Below, one piece after another: positions 19,555 through 26,836 of a DNA stretch of 64,000 nt. The first letter of the stretch is position 1, and each line of letters opens with the position of its first letter. The translations under genes were made by a program, and so were the position numbers. The notes beneath the pieces were generated by a model. It made no database searches and was not told where the DNA came from. It worked only from the letters and a program-made list of their open reading frames with translations. Origin of the DNA: Buttiauxella agrestis ATCC 33320. GTDB taxonomy: Bacteria; Pseudomonadota; Gammaproteobacteria; Enterobacterales; Enterobacteriaceae. The stretch is taken from contig JALKFA010000001.1 in the NCBI GenBank assembly GCA_024169445.1, forward strand, positions 1,550,001 to 1,614,000, in the 5' to 3' direction.

Positions 19555-19580
19555 AAAACCCGCAAATGCGGGTTTTTTTA
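19555..19580 (+). terminator. Rho-independent terminator of mpl
   Basis: AAAAACCCGC-AAAT-GCGGGTTTTTTT: a perfect short GC stem with an A-run before and a T-run after, five bases beyond the mpl stop. It can act in both directions. Confidence 0.9.
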
Positions 19581-19599
19581 AAGGCGGTAAAATTCATTC

Positions 19600-19668
19600 G
19601 TAGGTCGGATAAGCAACGCGCCATCCGACATTATTTGGTGGATGACGCTGCGCTTATCCACCCTACAA
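19600..19668. repeat. REP-like palindromic pair between convergent mpl and yjgA
   Basis: GTAGGTCGGATAAGCAACGC...CCATCCGAC followed by GGTGGATGACGCTGCGCTTATCCACCCTAC. These are two inward-facing REP-like palindromes separated by a short spacer. Relatives occur at 33951, 43789, 44732, 45881 and 59281. Such extragenic palindromes usually lie 3' of genes, as here. Confidence 0.8.
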
Positions 19669-19679
19669 ATTCTGATGTC

Positions 19680-20231
19680 CTAACCCTGGGCTTCAGCCAG
19701 TTCACGCAGATAAGAGAAAATCTGACGATAAGATTTTGGCGGTTTGTTAGTGGCCTTCTCTTTCTGGGCGTTGCGGATCAATACGCGCAGTTGCTGGCGG
19801 TCAGCTTCTGGGTAAAGTCTTAGCACTTCGGTCATCGCGTCATCACCTTCTTCAACCAGACGATCGCGCAATGCTTCCAGTTTGTGGAACAGGGCAACTT
19901 GCTGGTTGTGGCGGTTTTTCAGTTTATCGAGCGCTACGCGGATTGGGTCCATGTCGCGCGAACGCATCATTTTGCCAATTAACTGAACCTGACGGCGACG
20001 GCCTTCTTTTTTGATTTTCTGAGCCAAATCAATCGCGGCACGCAAATCTTCATCAAGAGGGATTTTGTCGAGCGCGTTCTTGCCCAACTCCATCAGTTCC
20101 ATACCCAGGCGTTTTAATTCCTCGGCATCACGCTTAATTTCGCTTTTACTGACCCAGATAATCTCATCATCTTCGTCTTCATTTTCGTCATCTGGGACGT
20201 CGTCGAGCCAGTCATCGGGCTGCTTAGTCAT
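19680..20231 (-). CDS. yjgA: YjgA/DarP, 50S ribosomal subunit assembly-associated protein
   Basis: A 183-residue DUF615 protein, the E. coli length. The N-terminus is strongly acidic ([18 protein letters not shown]), followed by the conserved basic helices [41 protein letters not shown] and [15 protein letters not shown]. In E. coli it associates with large-subunit precursors and was renamed DarP. It is monocistronic and divergent from pmbA, the conserved enterobacterial arrangement. Confidence 0.95.
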   Translation of the reverse strand: MTKQPDDWLDDVPDDENEDEDDEIIWVSKSEIKRDAEELKRLGMELMELGKNALDKIPLDEDLRAAIDLAQKIKKEGRRRQVQLIGKMMRSRDMDPIRVALDKLKNRHNQQVALFHKLEALRDRLVEEGDDAMTEVLRLYPEADRQQLRVLIRNAQKEKATNKPPKSYRQIFSYLRELAEAQG

Positions 20232-20330
20232 ATTAGGCTCCTTAAAAAAAGTGGCTAATTCTACCAGTAAAGCCTGTTCACTGCGAAATTGTTCTGTTCT
20301 GGGTTAGACTTAATTCACTCACCTTACATT

Positions 20331-21683
20331 ATGGCAGTAGCGATGAAAGTAAACACGCAAGTAGCACAACAACGTCAGGTTCTGGAACAAGCGGTATCTC
20401 AGGCGCTGGAATTGGCTTCCGCTCAGTCCGATGGCGCAGAAGTCGCCGTCAGTAAAACCACTGGTATCAGCGTAAGCACCCGATACGGTGAGGTGGAAAA
20501 CGTCGAATTTAATAGCGATGGTGCGTTAGGCATCACCGTTTATCATCAAAACCGTAAAGGCAGCGCCTCCACGACTGACTTAAGCCCGGATGCCGTTGCG
20601 CGTACCGTGCAGGCGGCTTTGGATATCGCCAGATACACCTCCCCGGACCCATTCGCCGGTGTGGCAGAAAAAGAATTACTGGCCTTTGAAGCGCCAGATT
20701 TAGATCTTTTCCACCCGACAGAAATGGACGCTGACCGCGCTATTGAGTTAGCCGCACGTGCTGAAAATGCTTCGCTGAACGTCGATAAGCGCATCAACAA
20801 TACCGAAGGCGGGAGCTTTAACAGCCACTACGGCATCAAAGTTTTCGGCAACAGCCACGGCATGCTGCAAAGCTATTGCTCCACACGCCACTCACTTTCC
20901 AGCTGCGTGATTGCTGAAGTGAACGGTGAGATGGAGCGTGATTACGCCTACACCATTGGCCGCGCGATGGAAGACCTGGATAGCCCTGAATCCGTGGGTA
21001 TTGAATGTGCGCGCCGCACTTTAGCGCGCTTGTCTCCGCGTAAACTGTCTACTATGAAAGCTCCGGTGATGTTTGCAGCAGAAGCGGCGACAGGTTTGTT
21101 CGGTCACCTGGTGGGCGCGATTGCGGGTGGTTCGGTGTACCGCAAATCTACTTTCCTGCTGGATTCTTTGGGTAAACAAATCCTGCCGGAATGGTTGACC
21201 ATTGAAGAGCATCCGCATCTGCTCAAAGGCCTGGCGTCTACGCCGTTCGATAGCGAAGGCGTACGTACCGAGCGCCGTGACATCATCAAGGACGGCATCC
21301 TGCAACAGTGGCTGCTGACCAACTATTCCGCACGCAAACTGGGCCTGAAAAGCACCGGCCATGCGGGTGGCATTCACAACTGGCGCATCGAAGGGCGCGG
21401 CCTGGACTTCGCAGGCATGCTCAAAGAAATGGGCACCGGTTTAGTGGTGACTGAATTGATGGGGCAAGGCGTGAGCGGTATCACTGGTGACTATTCACGC
21501 GGTGCGTCTGGTTTCTGGGTTGAGAATGGCGAAATTCAATATCCGGTGAGCGAAATCACTATCGCCGGAAACTTGAAAGATATGTGGCGTGAAATCGTCA
21601 CAGTAGGTAGCGATATTGAGAAGCGCAGTAATATTCAATGTGGTTCAGTGCTGTTGCCGGAGATGAAAATCGCCGGTCAGTAA
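20331..21683 (+). CDS. pmbA: PmbA/TldE, metalloprotease subunit
   Basis: TldE subunit of the TldD-TldE protease, which in E. coli processes microcin B17 and degrades peptides including CcdA. From [10 protein letters not shown] the protein has 450 residues, the E. coli length. The frame reaches back 14 codons further, but those overlap the presumed promoter. Family blocks include [35 protein letters not shown] and the C-terminal [30 protein letters not shown]. TldE lacks the HExxxH zinc site that TldD supplies, and none is seen here. cybC follows after 56 bases, beyond a hairpin. Confidence 0.96.
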   Translation: MAVAMKVNTQVAQQRQVLEQAVSQALELASAQSDGAEVAVSKTTGISVSTRYGEVENVEFNSDGALGITVYHQNRKGSASTTDLSPDAVARTVQAALDIARYTSPDPFAGVAEKELLAFEAPDLDLFHPTEMDADRAIELAARAENASLNVDKRINNTEGGSFNSHYGIKVFGNSHGMLQSYCSTRHSLSSCVIAEVNGEMERDYAYTIGRAMEDLDSPESVGIECARRTLARLSPRKLSTMKAPVMFAAEAATGLFGHLVGAIAGGSVYRKSTFLLDSLGKQILPEWLTIEEHPHLLKGLASTPFDSEGVRTERRDIIKDGILQQWLLTNYSARKLGLKSTGHAGGIHNWRIEGRGLDFAGMLKEMGTGLVVTELMGQGVSGITGDYSRGASGFWVENGEIQYPVSEITIAGNLKDMWREIVTVGSDIEKRSNIQCGSVLLPEMKIAGQ

Positions 21684-21690
21684 ATTGGCA

Positions 21691-21718
21691 AAGGGTGCGA
21701 CCTGCCGCACCCTTCTTA
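21691..21718 (+). terminator. Hairpin terminator after pmbA
   Basis: AAGGGTGCG (21691-21699) and CGCACCCTT (21706-21714) form a perfect 9-bp stem with a 6-base loop, followed by the moderately T-rich CTTATAATAAAG. It probably ends pmbA transcription, perhaps with read-through into cybC. TATAAT inside that tail could be a -10 element for cybC. Confidence 0.7.
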
Positions 21719-21739
21719 TAATAAAGAGGTGATTGATTC

Positions 21740-22126
21740 ATGCGAAAGCAACTGATTGCAATGTTGGCTGTATCGACCGTGTTATTTTCCGCAACGAGCA
21801 TGGCGAAAGATGTGGGTGATGATATGGATATCATCGCGGAGAACTACAAAACCGTGTTGAAGACCGATAACGCGGCTGAGCTAAAAACCTCGCTCAACAA
21901 TATGCGTACCGCAGCACTGGATGCGCAAAAAGGCACTCCCCCTAAACTTGAAAGCAAAGCCGCGGATAGCGCGGAGATGAAAGACTACCGCCACGGCCTG
22001 GATTTACTGGTCGGTCAAATCGATGGTGCGCTGAAACTGGCCAACGAAGGCAAAGTGAAAGAAGCACAAGCGGCGGCGGAAGAGTTTAAAACCACTCGTA
22101 ATGCCTACCATAAAAAATACCGCTAA
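21740..22126 (+). CDS. cybC: Cytochrome b562 (soluble periplasmic)
   Basis: A 128-residue precursor with a Sec signal ([22 protein letters not shown], cleavage after residue 22) and a four-helix-bundle mature protein of 106 residues. The heme-ligand methionine lies in GDDMDII near mature position 7, and the C-terminal histidine in RNAYHKKYR gives the second axial ligand. The gene is intact, whereas in some E. coli strains cybC is truncated. The physiological partner is unknown. It lies directly after pmbA as in E. coli and is followed 66 bases later by an unfamiliar periplasmic gene. Confidence 0.95.
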   Translation: MRKQLIAMLAVSTVLFSATSMAKDVGDDMDIIAENYKTVLKTDNAAELKTSLNNMRTAALDAQKGTPPKLESKAADSAEMKDYRHGLDLLVGQIDGALKLANEGKVKEAQAAAEEFKTTRNAYHKKYR

Positions 22127-22192
22127 GCTGATACTGGTCCTTCCATTGAGGGCCTGAACATATCTGCATATCTTTATAAGGACATCTGATTT

Positions 22193-22774
22193 ATGAAACC
22201 GATTCAAACGATTATTAAAAGTGCCGCTACCGTTTCGTTACTCGCGTTTAGCGTTTTTTCCGCCAATGCCCAAATTTTGCCAGTCGCGGGAGATTTCCAG
22301 GCCGATCATTTTTCTGCGAAAGTCGTTTCCGTTGATCAAAAAAACCATGTCGTGGTTTTAGAGGGAGAGAAGGGCAATAAAGTCTCATTCAACGTGCCAG
22401 AAGAAACCGGTACGCTGGCTAATCTGAAAGCGGGTGATGTTGTCGACACCACCGTGACACGCTCTGTTGCCGTCGCTTTTGATACCAATGTTGATAAAGC
22501 CGCGCCAACCGCTTCATCCACCAAAGGGATGGAGAAAGCCACCGAAGCAAGCCCGGAGCACGAAGCTTTCCGTCAGGTTAACGTTCAGCTTAAAATCAAA
22601 CATATCGATCTGAAAAACAACACCGTGACCTTCGTCGGCCCTAAAGGGCAGGAGAAAGTGATTACTGTTGAAGACCCAGAAGTTCAGGCGCGTTTGAAAG
22701 AGATGAAAGTGAACCAAAGTGTCCGTGTGACCTACACCGACTCGATTAAAATCACTGCTCAGCAGGCTAAATAA
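22193..22774 (+). CDS. Uncharacterised periplasmic protein with an internal duplication
   Basis: A 193-residue protein that I cannot assign to a characterised family. A Sec signal ends near ANA (residue 26). The mature part holds two similar beta-rich repeats, about 41-97 (SAKVVSVDQKNHVVVLEGEK start) and about 131-189 (QLKIKHIDLKNNTVTFVGPK start). Each has the pattern hydrophobic strand, D-x-KN, strand, GxKG, strand, then a K/N-rich helix and a final strand. A low-complexity A/S/T/K/E linker (98-125) joins them. It has no cysteine, so redox or thiol chemistry is unlikely. It lies 66 bases after cybC on the same strand with its own ribosome site (AAGGA), so the two may be co-transcribed. Function unknown. 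Confidence 0.8.
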   Translation: MKPIQTIIKSAATVSLLAFSVFSANAQILPVAGDFQADHFSAKVVSVDQKNHVVVLEGEKGNKVSFNVPEETGTLANLKAGDVVDTTVTRSVAVAFDTNVDKAAPTASSTKGMEKATEASPEHEAFRQVNVQLKIKHIDLKNNTVTFVGPKGQEKVITVEDPEVQARLKEMKVNQSVRVTYTDSIKITAQQAK

Positions 22775-22790
22775 CCCGCCATGCGTTGAA

Positions 22791-22818
22791 CCCCTCTTTC
22801 TGATTTTGGGGAGAGGGG
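22791..22818. terminator. Hairpin after the duplicated periplasmic gene
   Basis: CCCCTCT (22791-22797) pairs with AGAGGGG (22812-22818). It lies between convergent genes and resembles the inner hairpin of the CTCTCC repeat family. It is followed by a purine-rich rather than T-rich sequence, so its strength as a terminator is doubtful. Confidence 0.5.
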
Positions 22819-22842
22819 AAATAACAGCAGCTTGCTAATCAC

Positions 22843-23148
22843 TCATTCAAACAGTTCGGCATGGGTGCCTAAATCAGAAAAGGCAACAGTTCTGCTGGCT
22901 TCATCAACGTAATACACCAGTAAATAATCACCCCCAATATGCAGTTCTCTGTACCCGCTATATTCCCCCGTTAGAGCATGGTCGAAGCAATAAGCCGGTA
23001 AAGGATTACGTGAAGCAATAAGCCACATTGCCGCTGAAACAGCGTTCATGTCATGGCGGCCAGCTTTGTTGTAACGCTCCCAGGCTTTGCTAAATGATTT
23101 TGTGTGTTTTGTCTGATACGGCAGCTTCACCCGTTTGTTGTTGGCCAT
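22843..23148 (-). CDS. YafQ-family mRNA interferase toxin (RelE superfamily)
   Basis: A 101-residue toxin of the YafQ branch of RelE-type ribosome-dependent RNases. Residues corresponding to the E. coli YafQ active site are present: His57 in FDHAL, His70 in ELHIGGD, Asp74, His96 in GTHAEL and Phe100. It should therefore be catalytically competent. It is the second gene of a two-gene operon. Its start lies 59 bases inside the antitoxin frame, a longer overlap than the classical dinJ-yafQ arrangement. A start at MANNKRVK is the only early ATG; the region before it has a weak ribosome site, which suggests coupling to antitoxin translation. Confidence 0.87.
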   Translation of the reverse strand: MANNKRVKLPYQTKHTKSFSKAWERYNKAGRHDMNAVSAAMWLIASRNPLPAYCFDHALTGEYSGYRELHIGGDYLLVYYVDEASRTVAFSDLGTHAELFE

Positions 23149-23407
23149 TATTCAGTGCGTCCATTTGCTCGTTTACATCGGAAAATCCACTTTTGCCGTT
23201 TTGAAGGATCTCTTGCGTTTCGCGCATGGCCTGAATCAGGCGAGGACTGGGTTTACGATTAATGTCGAATGGCAGGCCTTCATTAATCACCACTTGTTCG
23301 ACAAAAAGCCGCAGTGCGGTGCTCATTGTCAGACCACAACTTTCGAGAATTTCGGTGGCTTTTTGTTTTGTCTGGCTGTCGATGCGAGTACGAATGACTG
23401 AGTCCAT
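23090..23407 (-). CDS. DinJ/RelB-family antitoxin
   Basis: A 105-residue antitoxin with an N-terminal ribbon-helix-helix DNA-binding domain (VIRTRIDSQTKQKATEILES, then MSTALRLFVEQVV), typical of RelB/DinJ. The usual C-terminal toxin-wrapping segment would end near MDALNNG. Here about 20 further residues (QQQTGEAAVSDKTHKII) are read through the beginning of the toxin gene. A strong ribosome site AAGGAGG precedes the ATG and a palindromic operator lies just upstream. It represses its own promoter and neutralises the YafQ-like toxin, by analogy with DinJ-YafQ. Confidence 0.87.
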   Translation of the reverse strand: MDSVIRTRIDSQTKQKATEILESCGLTMSTALRLFVEQVVINEGLPFDINRKPSPRLIQAMRETQEILQNGKSGFSDVNEQMDALNNGQQQTGEAAVSDKTHKII

Positions 23408-23434
23408 TATTGCCTCCTTTGTTTGAGTGGCTTC

Positions 23435-23464
23435 ATTGTAGCTACAATTCGGACTTATTCAACT
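23435..23464 (-). promoter_or_regulatory. Toxin-antitoxin promoter with palindromic operator
   Basis: ATTGTAGCTACAAT (23435-23448) is a perfect 14-bp palindrome. On the reverse strand it embeds TACAAT as a -10 element, with TTGAAT 16 bases upstream as -35 (complement near 23459-23464). Overlap of operator and -10 fits autorepression by the ribbon-helix-helix antitoxin. Confidence 0.7.
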
Positions 23465-23861
23465 ACGGCAAAGTCATCACCTGAAACCGTTCGCCTCAAA
23501 CAGTCGTAACCATTTTACAAACTTTCCTCCCTCCGCCCACCGTCATAACTTCACTCTGCGGCATGTCTCGCAATCACCATTTTTCATTGATTGCCTGAAT
23601 GCCTCCCCCTTAAAAGTTTCCGATAAAGTGTCCTGAAACCACATTTTCTTCACTGGTTCATAACCCATTTGTTGTTTTTTGACACAAAGACTGTGTGTTT
23701 TTTGATCTTCAGGCGGCGTGGTTTTGAGATCTTAATTACAAAATGAATCGAAATTTCTTTTTGAGTGAAATAATGTTTCATTTTATCGGCTTTCAGTGAG
23801 TAAATACTTCCGAATCGAATTAGTTCCACATCGAAACTATGGATATTAGGGAGTCTTAGGG
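23449..23861 (+). promoter_or_regulatory. Upstream region of the TRAP operon with a KdgR-like box at 23764-23782
   Basis: This 413-base gap contains no convincing gene. AGTGAAATAATGTTTCATT at 23764-23782 (reverse strand AATGAAACATTATTTCACT) matches the KdgR consensus AATGAAACNNTGTTTCATT with two mismatches. A weaker variant AATGAATCGAAATTTCTTT lies at 23742-23760. The strong box is 80 bases before the TRAP start codon, a usual position for a repressor site. KdgR governs hexuronate, pectin and ketodeoxygluconate genes in enterobacteria, so this hints at the substrate. Confidence 0.6.
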
Positions 23862-24875
23862 ATGCTGCATTTGAAACATGTTTTGCCAAAAATTTCGCTA
23901 GTTGCTACCGCTGTCGCGGCCACGATTTTGCTGAGCGGATGTGGCGATGACGCTGCCCCAACAGGCACCGTAACGCTGAAAACTGCGTTCAACCAATCCG
24001 AAAATAACCCACAATACAAAGCATTAGTCTCTTTCAGCGAAAAGCTGGAATCTGAAACTAAAGGCCGTTACAAACTCGAAATCCACCCGAATGAACTGTT
24101 AGGCGACCAGCGTGCATCACTGGAACTGGTTCAGTCCGGTGCAATTCAATTGGCCGTAGTGGCTAACCCACTGGTCGAAAACTTCAATAAAAACTTCTCT
24201 GTTCTGGCGATGCCATACGTCTACGACAACCCTGAACACCAGCGCAAAGTGTTTACTTCTGGTGTGCTCGACAGCCTGTTTGCTTCCACCAAAGGAACCG
24301 GCTTTGAAGTGGTCACCGCGTATACCGCGGGCGCACGTAGCGTTTATACCAAAGGTGCCGCAGTCACCAGCCCGGCCGATATGAAGGGCAAGAAAATCCG
24401 TGTGATGCAGTCTGACACGATGATCAAAATGCTGAGCTGCATGGGCGGCACAGGCGTACCAATGGGGCAGGGTGAAGTGTACTCCGCCATCCAACAGGGC
24501 GTGCTGGACGGTGCTGAGAACAACGAAATTACTTACGCTGACCTCAAACAATACGAAGTGGCACCTTACTTCTCAAACACGCGTCACGTGATGGTGGCTG
24601 ACTTGTTAGTGGCTAACGAAAGCTTCCTCGCCAAAATGGATGAAGCTGACCGCGAACTGTTCCGCAAATTAGCCAAAGAGAGCACCGTGACTCAATTTGA
24701 GCTGTGGGATAAAGCCCTTGATGGCGCGCGTCAAACTGCAAAAGATAAGGGTGCAACCTTTACCGAAGTGGATATCAAGCCTTTCCAGGAAAGCTGCAAG
24801 CCACTGCAATCTGCGATGTTAACCACGCCTGAACAAAAAGCGTTGTACGAAAAAATTCGTGAGCTGGCCAAGTAA
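23862..24875 (+). CDS. TRAP transporter substrate-binding protein, DctP family (predicted lipoprotein)
   Basis: A 337-residue TRAP extracytoplasmic binding protein. The N-terminus is a lipoprotein signal with lipobox LLSGC (Cys near residue 27), so it is probably anchored to the inner membrane facing the periplasm. DctP hallmarks include KLEIHPNELLGDQRASLELVQSGAIQ, MKGKKIRVMQSD (the arginine binds the ligand carboxylate) and GVLDGAENN. Substrates of the family are carboxylates, often sugar acids. With the KdgR-like box upstream, a hexuronate or pectin-derived acid is the best guess. It is the first gene of dctPQM, followed by a hairpin and the two membrane subunits. A start at MLHLKHV agrees with the short leader before the signal. 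Confidence 0.93.
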   Translation: MLHLKHVLPKISLVATAVAATILLSGCGDDAAPTGTVTLKTAFNQSENNPQYKALVSFSEKLESETKGRYKLEIHPNELLGDQRASLELVQSGAIQLAVVANPLVENFNKNFSVLAMPYVYDNPEHQRKVFTSGVLDSLFASTKGTGFEVVTAYTAGARSVYTKGAAVTSPADMKGKKIRVMQSDTMIKMLSCMGGTGVPMGQGEVYSAIQQGVLDGAENNEITYADLKQYEVAPYFSNTRHVMVADLLVANESFLAKMDEADRELFRKLAKESTVTQFELWDKALDGARQTAKDKGATFTEVDIKPFQESCKPLQSAMLTTPEQKALYEKIRELAK

Positions 24876-24910
24876 TTACCCATCCTGAAGTCGCTTGAGT
24901 AGAGAAGTTT

Positions 24911-24932
24911 AGGGGGATGTTTTCATCCCCCT
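24911..24932 (+). promoter_or_regulatory. Intercistronic hairpin between TRAP P and Q genes
   Basis: AGGGGGATG-TTTT-CATCCCCCT is a perfect 9-bp stem with a TTTT loop, ending 11 bases before the dctQ start. It has no following T-run. Such structures after binding-protein genes usually stabilise the upstream message and reduce expression of the membrane components. Confidence 0.7.
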
Positions 24933-24943
24933 TGGAGATTAAA

Positions 24944-25477
24944 ATGAAAGTTGCTCAACCCGCCCCCGTGTCCACATCTGGTTTTTATTCGCAGCTGACG
25001 CGAGTAAAACAGGCCGTTGATAAAGTTGCGTCCTCACTGTGTATTCTGATTGTCGGTTTAATGACCTTGCTGGTGACCTGGCAGGTGGCCTCCCGTTATT
25101 TATTTAATAGCCCGAGTGCGGTTAGCGAAGTGCTGGCGCGTTATTTGTTTATCTGGCTGGTACTGATTGGTGGGGCTTATGTTTTTGGCCTGCGCGAGCA
25201 TATGGCGATTACTTTTATGCGCGACAAAATGCCGCGTAAATTCCGCCTTTCGCTGGAAATATTGGGTGAGCTTGCCACTTCTGTATTTGCATTGCTGGTG
25301 CTGACTATTGGTGGGTATATCGGTATGAACCGCCAGATGGCACAGCTTGATTCCGCCTTACAAATTCCTATCGGCATTATCTACATTGCGATCCCGCTAA
25401 GCGGCGCATTGACGCTGTTCTATTGCCTGTATAACCAATATGGGCTGTTCAGAAAGTTCTCTTCGAAACAAGATTGA
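24944..25477 (+). CDS. TRAP transporter small membrane subunit, DctQ family
   Basis: A 177-residue protein with four predicted transmembrane helices: about 25-45 (LCILIVGLMTLLVTWQV), 60-80 (LARYLFIWLVLIGGAY), 98-120 and 138-160. RYLFNSPSAVSEVLARYLFIWLV is the conserved DctQ block. I start at MKVAQPAPV with ribosome site GGAG. It stabilises or couples the large DctM subunit to the binding protein in a sodium-driven importer. It ends 12 bases before dctM. Confidence 0.92.
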   Translation: MKVAQPAPVSTSGFYSQLTRVKQAVDKVASSLCILIVGLMTLLVTWQVASRYLFNSPSAVSEVLARYLFIWLVLIGGAYVFGLREHMAITFMRDKMPRKFRLSLEILGELATSVFALLVLTIGGYIGMNRQMAQLDSALQIPIGIIYIAIPLSGALTLFYCLYNQYGLFRKFSSKQD

Positions 25478-25489
25478 TTAGGTGTCGAC

Positions 25490-26797
25490 ATGGATATTGC
25501 GATTGTTGTTGCGCTAGTAATGTTTAGCGGTGTGTTAATTTTGCTGATGGCGGGTGCGCCAATTAGTATCAGTATCGGCATTTCTTCTTTTGCAGCGATG
25601 TTACTTATTCTGCCGTTCGATGGTGCGATATTAACTTCTGCTCAGCGTGTTTTTGTTGGTCTCGACTCCTTTGCCTTATTAGCCATTCCTTTCTTTATAT
25701 TGGCGGGGAATTTAATGAACAATGGCGGGATAGCCATTCGTTTAATTAACTGCGCAAAAATGGTCAGTAATTTCCTGCCTGGCCCTCTGGCACAAACCAA
25801 CGTGGTCGCCAACATGCTGTTTGGTTCCATCAGCGGTTCTGGCGTGGCCTCGGCGGCGGCAGTGGGCGGCATCATGTCGCCGATTCAGAAAAAAGAGAAC
25901 TACGATCCCGCGTTTAGTGCCGCGGTGAATATCGCTTCTGCACCAACCGGTATGCTGATCCCGCCAAGCAACTCACTGATTGTTTACGCAACGGTTGCGG
26001 GTAGCGTATCAATTTCTGCGCTGTTTATGGCCGGTTACGTGCCGGGTATTCTCTGGGGCTTAGGCGTGATGATTGTCGCCGGGATAATTGCTAAACGTCG
26101 TGGTTATGTGGCTGACCGTTCAGCTGACAAAGGCCAGACGCTGCGTATTCTGTTTGATGCGATTCCAAGCCTGATGATGATTGTTGTGGTGATCGGCGGC
26201 ATTCTGGGCGGCGTATTTACCGCGACTGAAGCGTCGGCAATTGCGGTGGTTTATTCGCTGGTGCTCGGCATTATTTATCGCAACATCAAACTGGACGATT
26301 TGCCGCAGATATTCCTCGCGACCGCGAAAATGACCGCGATTGTTATTTTCATGCTGGCGGCGTCTTCTATCATGTCGTGGGTGATGGCGTTTACCAAAAT
26401 CCCTGCGCTGATTGCTTCCGGCTTACTTTCTGCGACTGACAGCTTTGTTGTTATTCTACTGATTATGAATGTGGTATTGCTGCTGGTGGGTACCTTTATG
26501 GACCCAACGCCTGCGGTATTAATCTTCACCCCAATCTTCCTGCCAATCTGCATGCAGTTTGGCATGGACCCGGTGCAGTTCGGTATCATGATGGTGTTTA
26601 ACTTGTCGCTCGGCACGATTACACCACCGGTAGGGCCAATCTTATTTACCGGCTGTAAAGTCGGGGATATTAAGATTGAGCGCGTGATTAAACCGTTGCT
26701 GCCGTTCTTCGCGGTGATTGCGATTGTTCTGATGATGGTGACGTATTTACCGGCTATCTCTATGGCGCTGCCACAGAGTATGGGTCTGGTAAAATAA
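25490..26797 (+). CDS. TRAP transporter large permease, DctM family
   Basis: A 435-residue inner-membrane protein with about 12 transmembrane helices that forms the sodium-coupled transport channel. Family motifs include FFILAGNLMNNGGIA, FGSISGSGVASAAAVGGIM, IASAPTGMLIPPSNSLIVYATVA and the C-terminal FNLSLGTITPPVGPILFTGC. It completes the dctPQM operon and is followed by a bidirectional terminator. Confidence 0.95.
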   Translation: MDIAIVVALVMFSGVLILLMAGAPISISIGISSFAAMLLILPFDGAILTSAQRVFVGLDSFALLAIPFFILAGNLMNNGGIAIRLINCAKMVSNFLPGPLAQTNVVANMLFGSISGSGVASAAAVGGIMSPIQKKENYDPAFSAAVNIASAPTGMLIPPSNSLIVYATVAGSVSISALFMAGYVPGILWGLGVMIVAGIIAKRRGYVADRSADKGQTLRILFDAIPSLMMIVVVIGGILGGVFTATEASAIAVVYSLVLGIIYRNIKLDDLPQIFLATAKMTAIVIFMLAASSIMSWVMAFTKIPALIASGLLSATDSFVVILLIMNVVLLLVGTFMDPTPAVLIFTPIFLPICMQFGMDPVQFGIMMVFNLSLGTITPPVGPILFTGCKVGDIKIERVIKPLLPFFAVIAIVLMMVTYLPAISMALPQSMGLVK

Positions 26798-26805
26798 TAA
26801 AAAAA

Positions 26806-26827
26806 TGAGCGGGGGAAACCCCGCTCA
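26806..26827. terminator. Bidirectional terminator between the TRAP operon and the autotransporter
   Basis: TGAGCGGGG-GAAA-CCCCGCTCA is a perfect 9-bp GC-rich stem with A-runs upstream and AAAATTTAATTT downstream, so both strands have a U-tract. It separates convergent dctM and the autotransporter gene. Confidence 0.88.
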
Positions 26828-26836
26828 AAATTTAAT

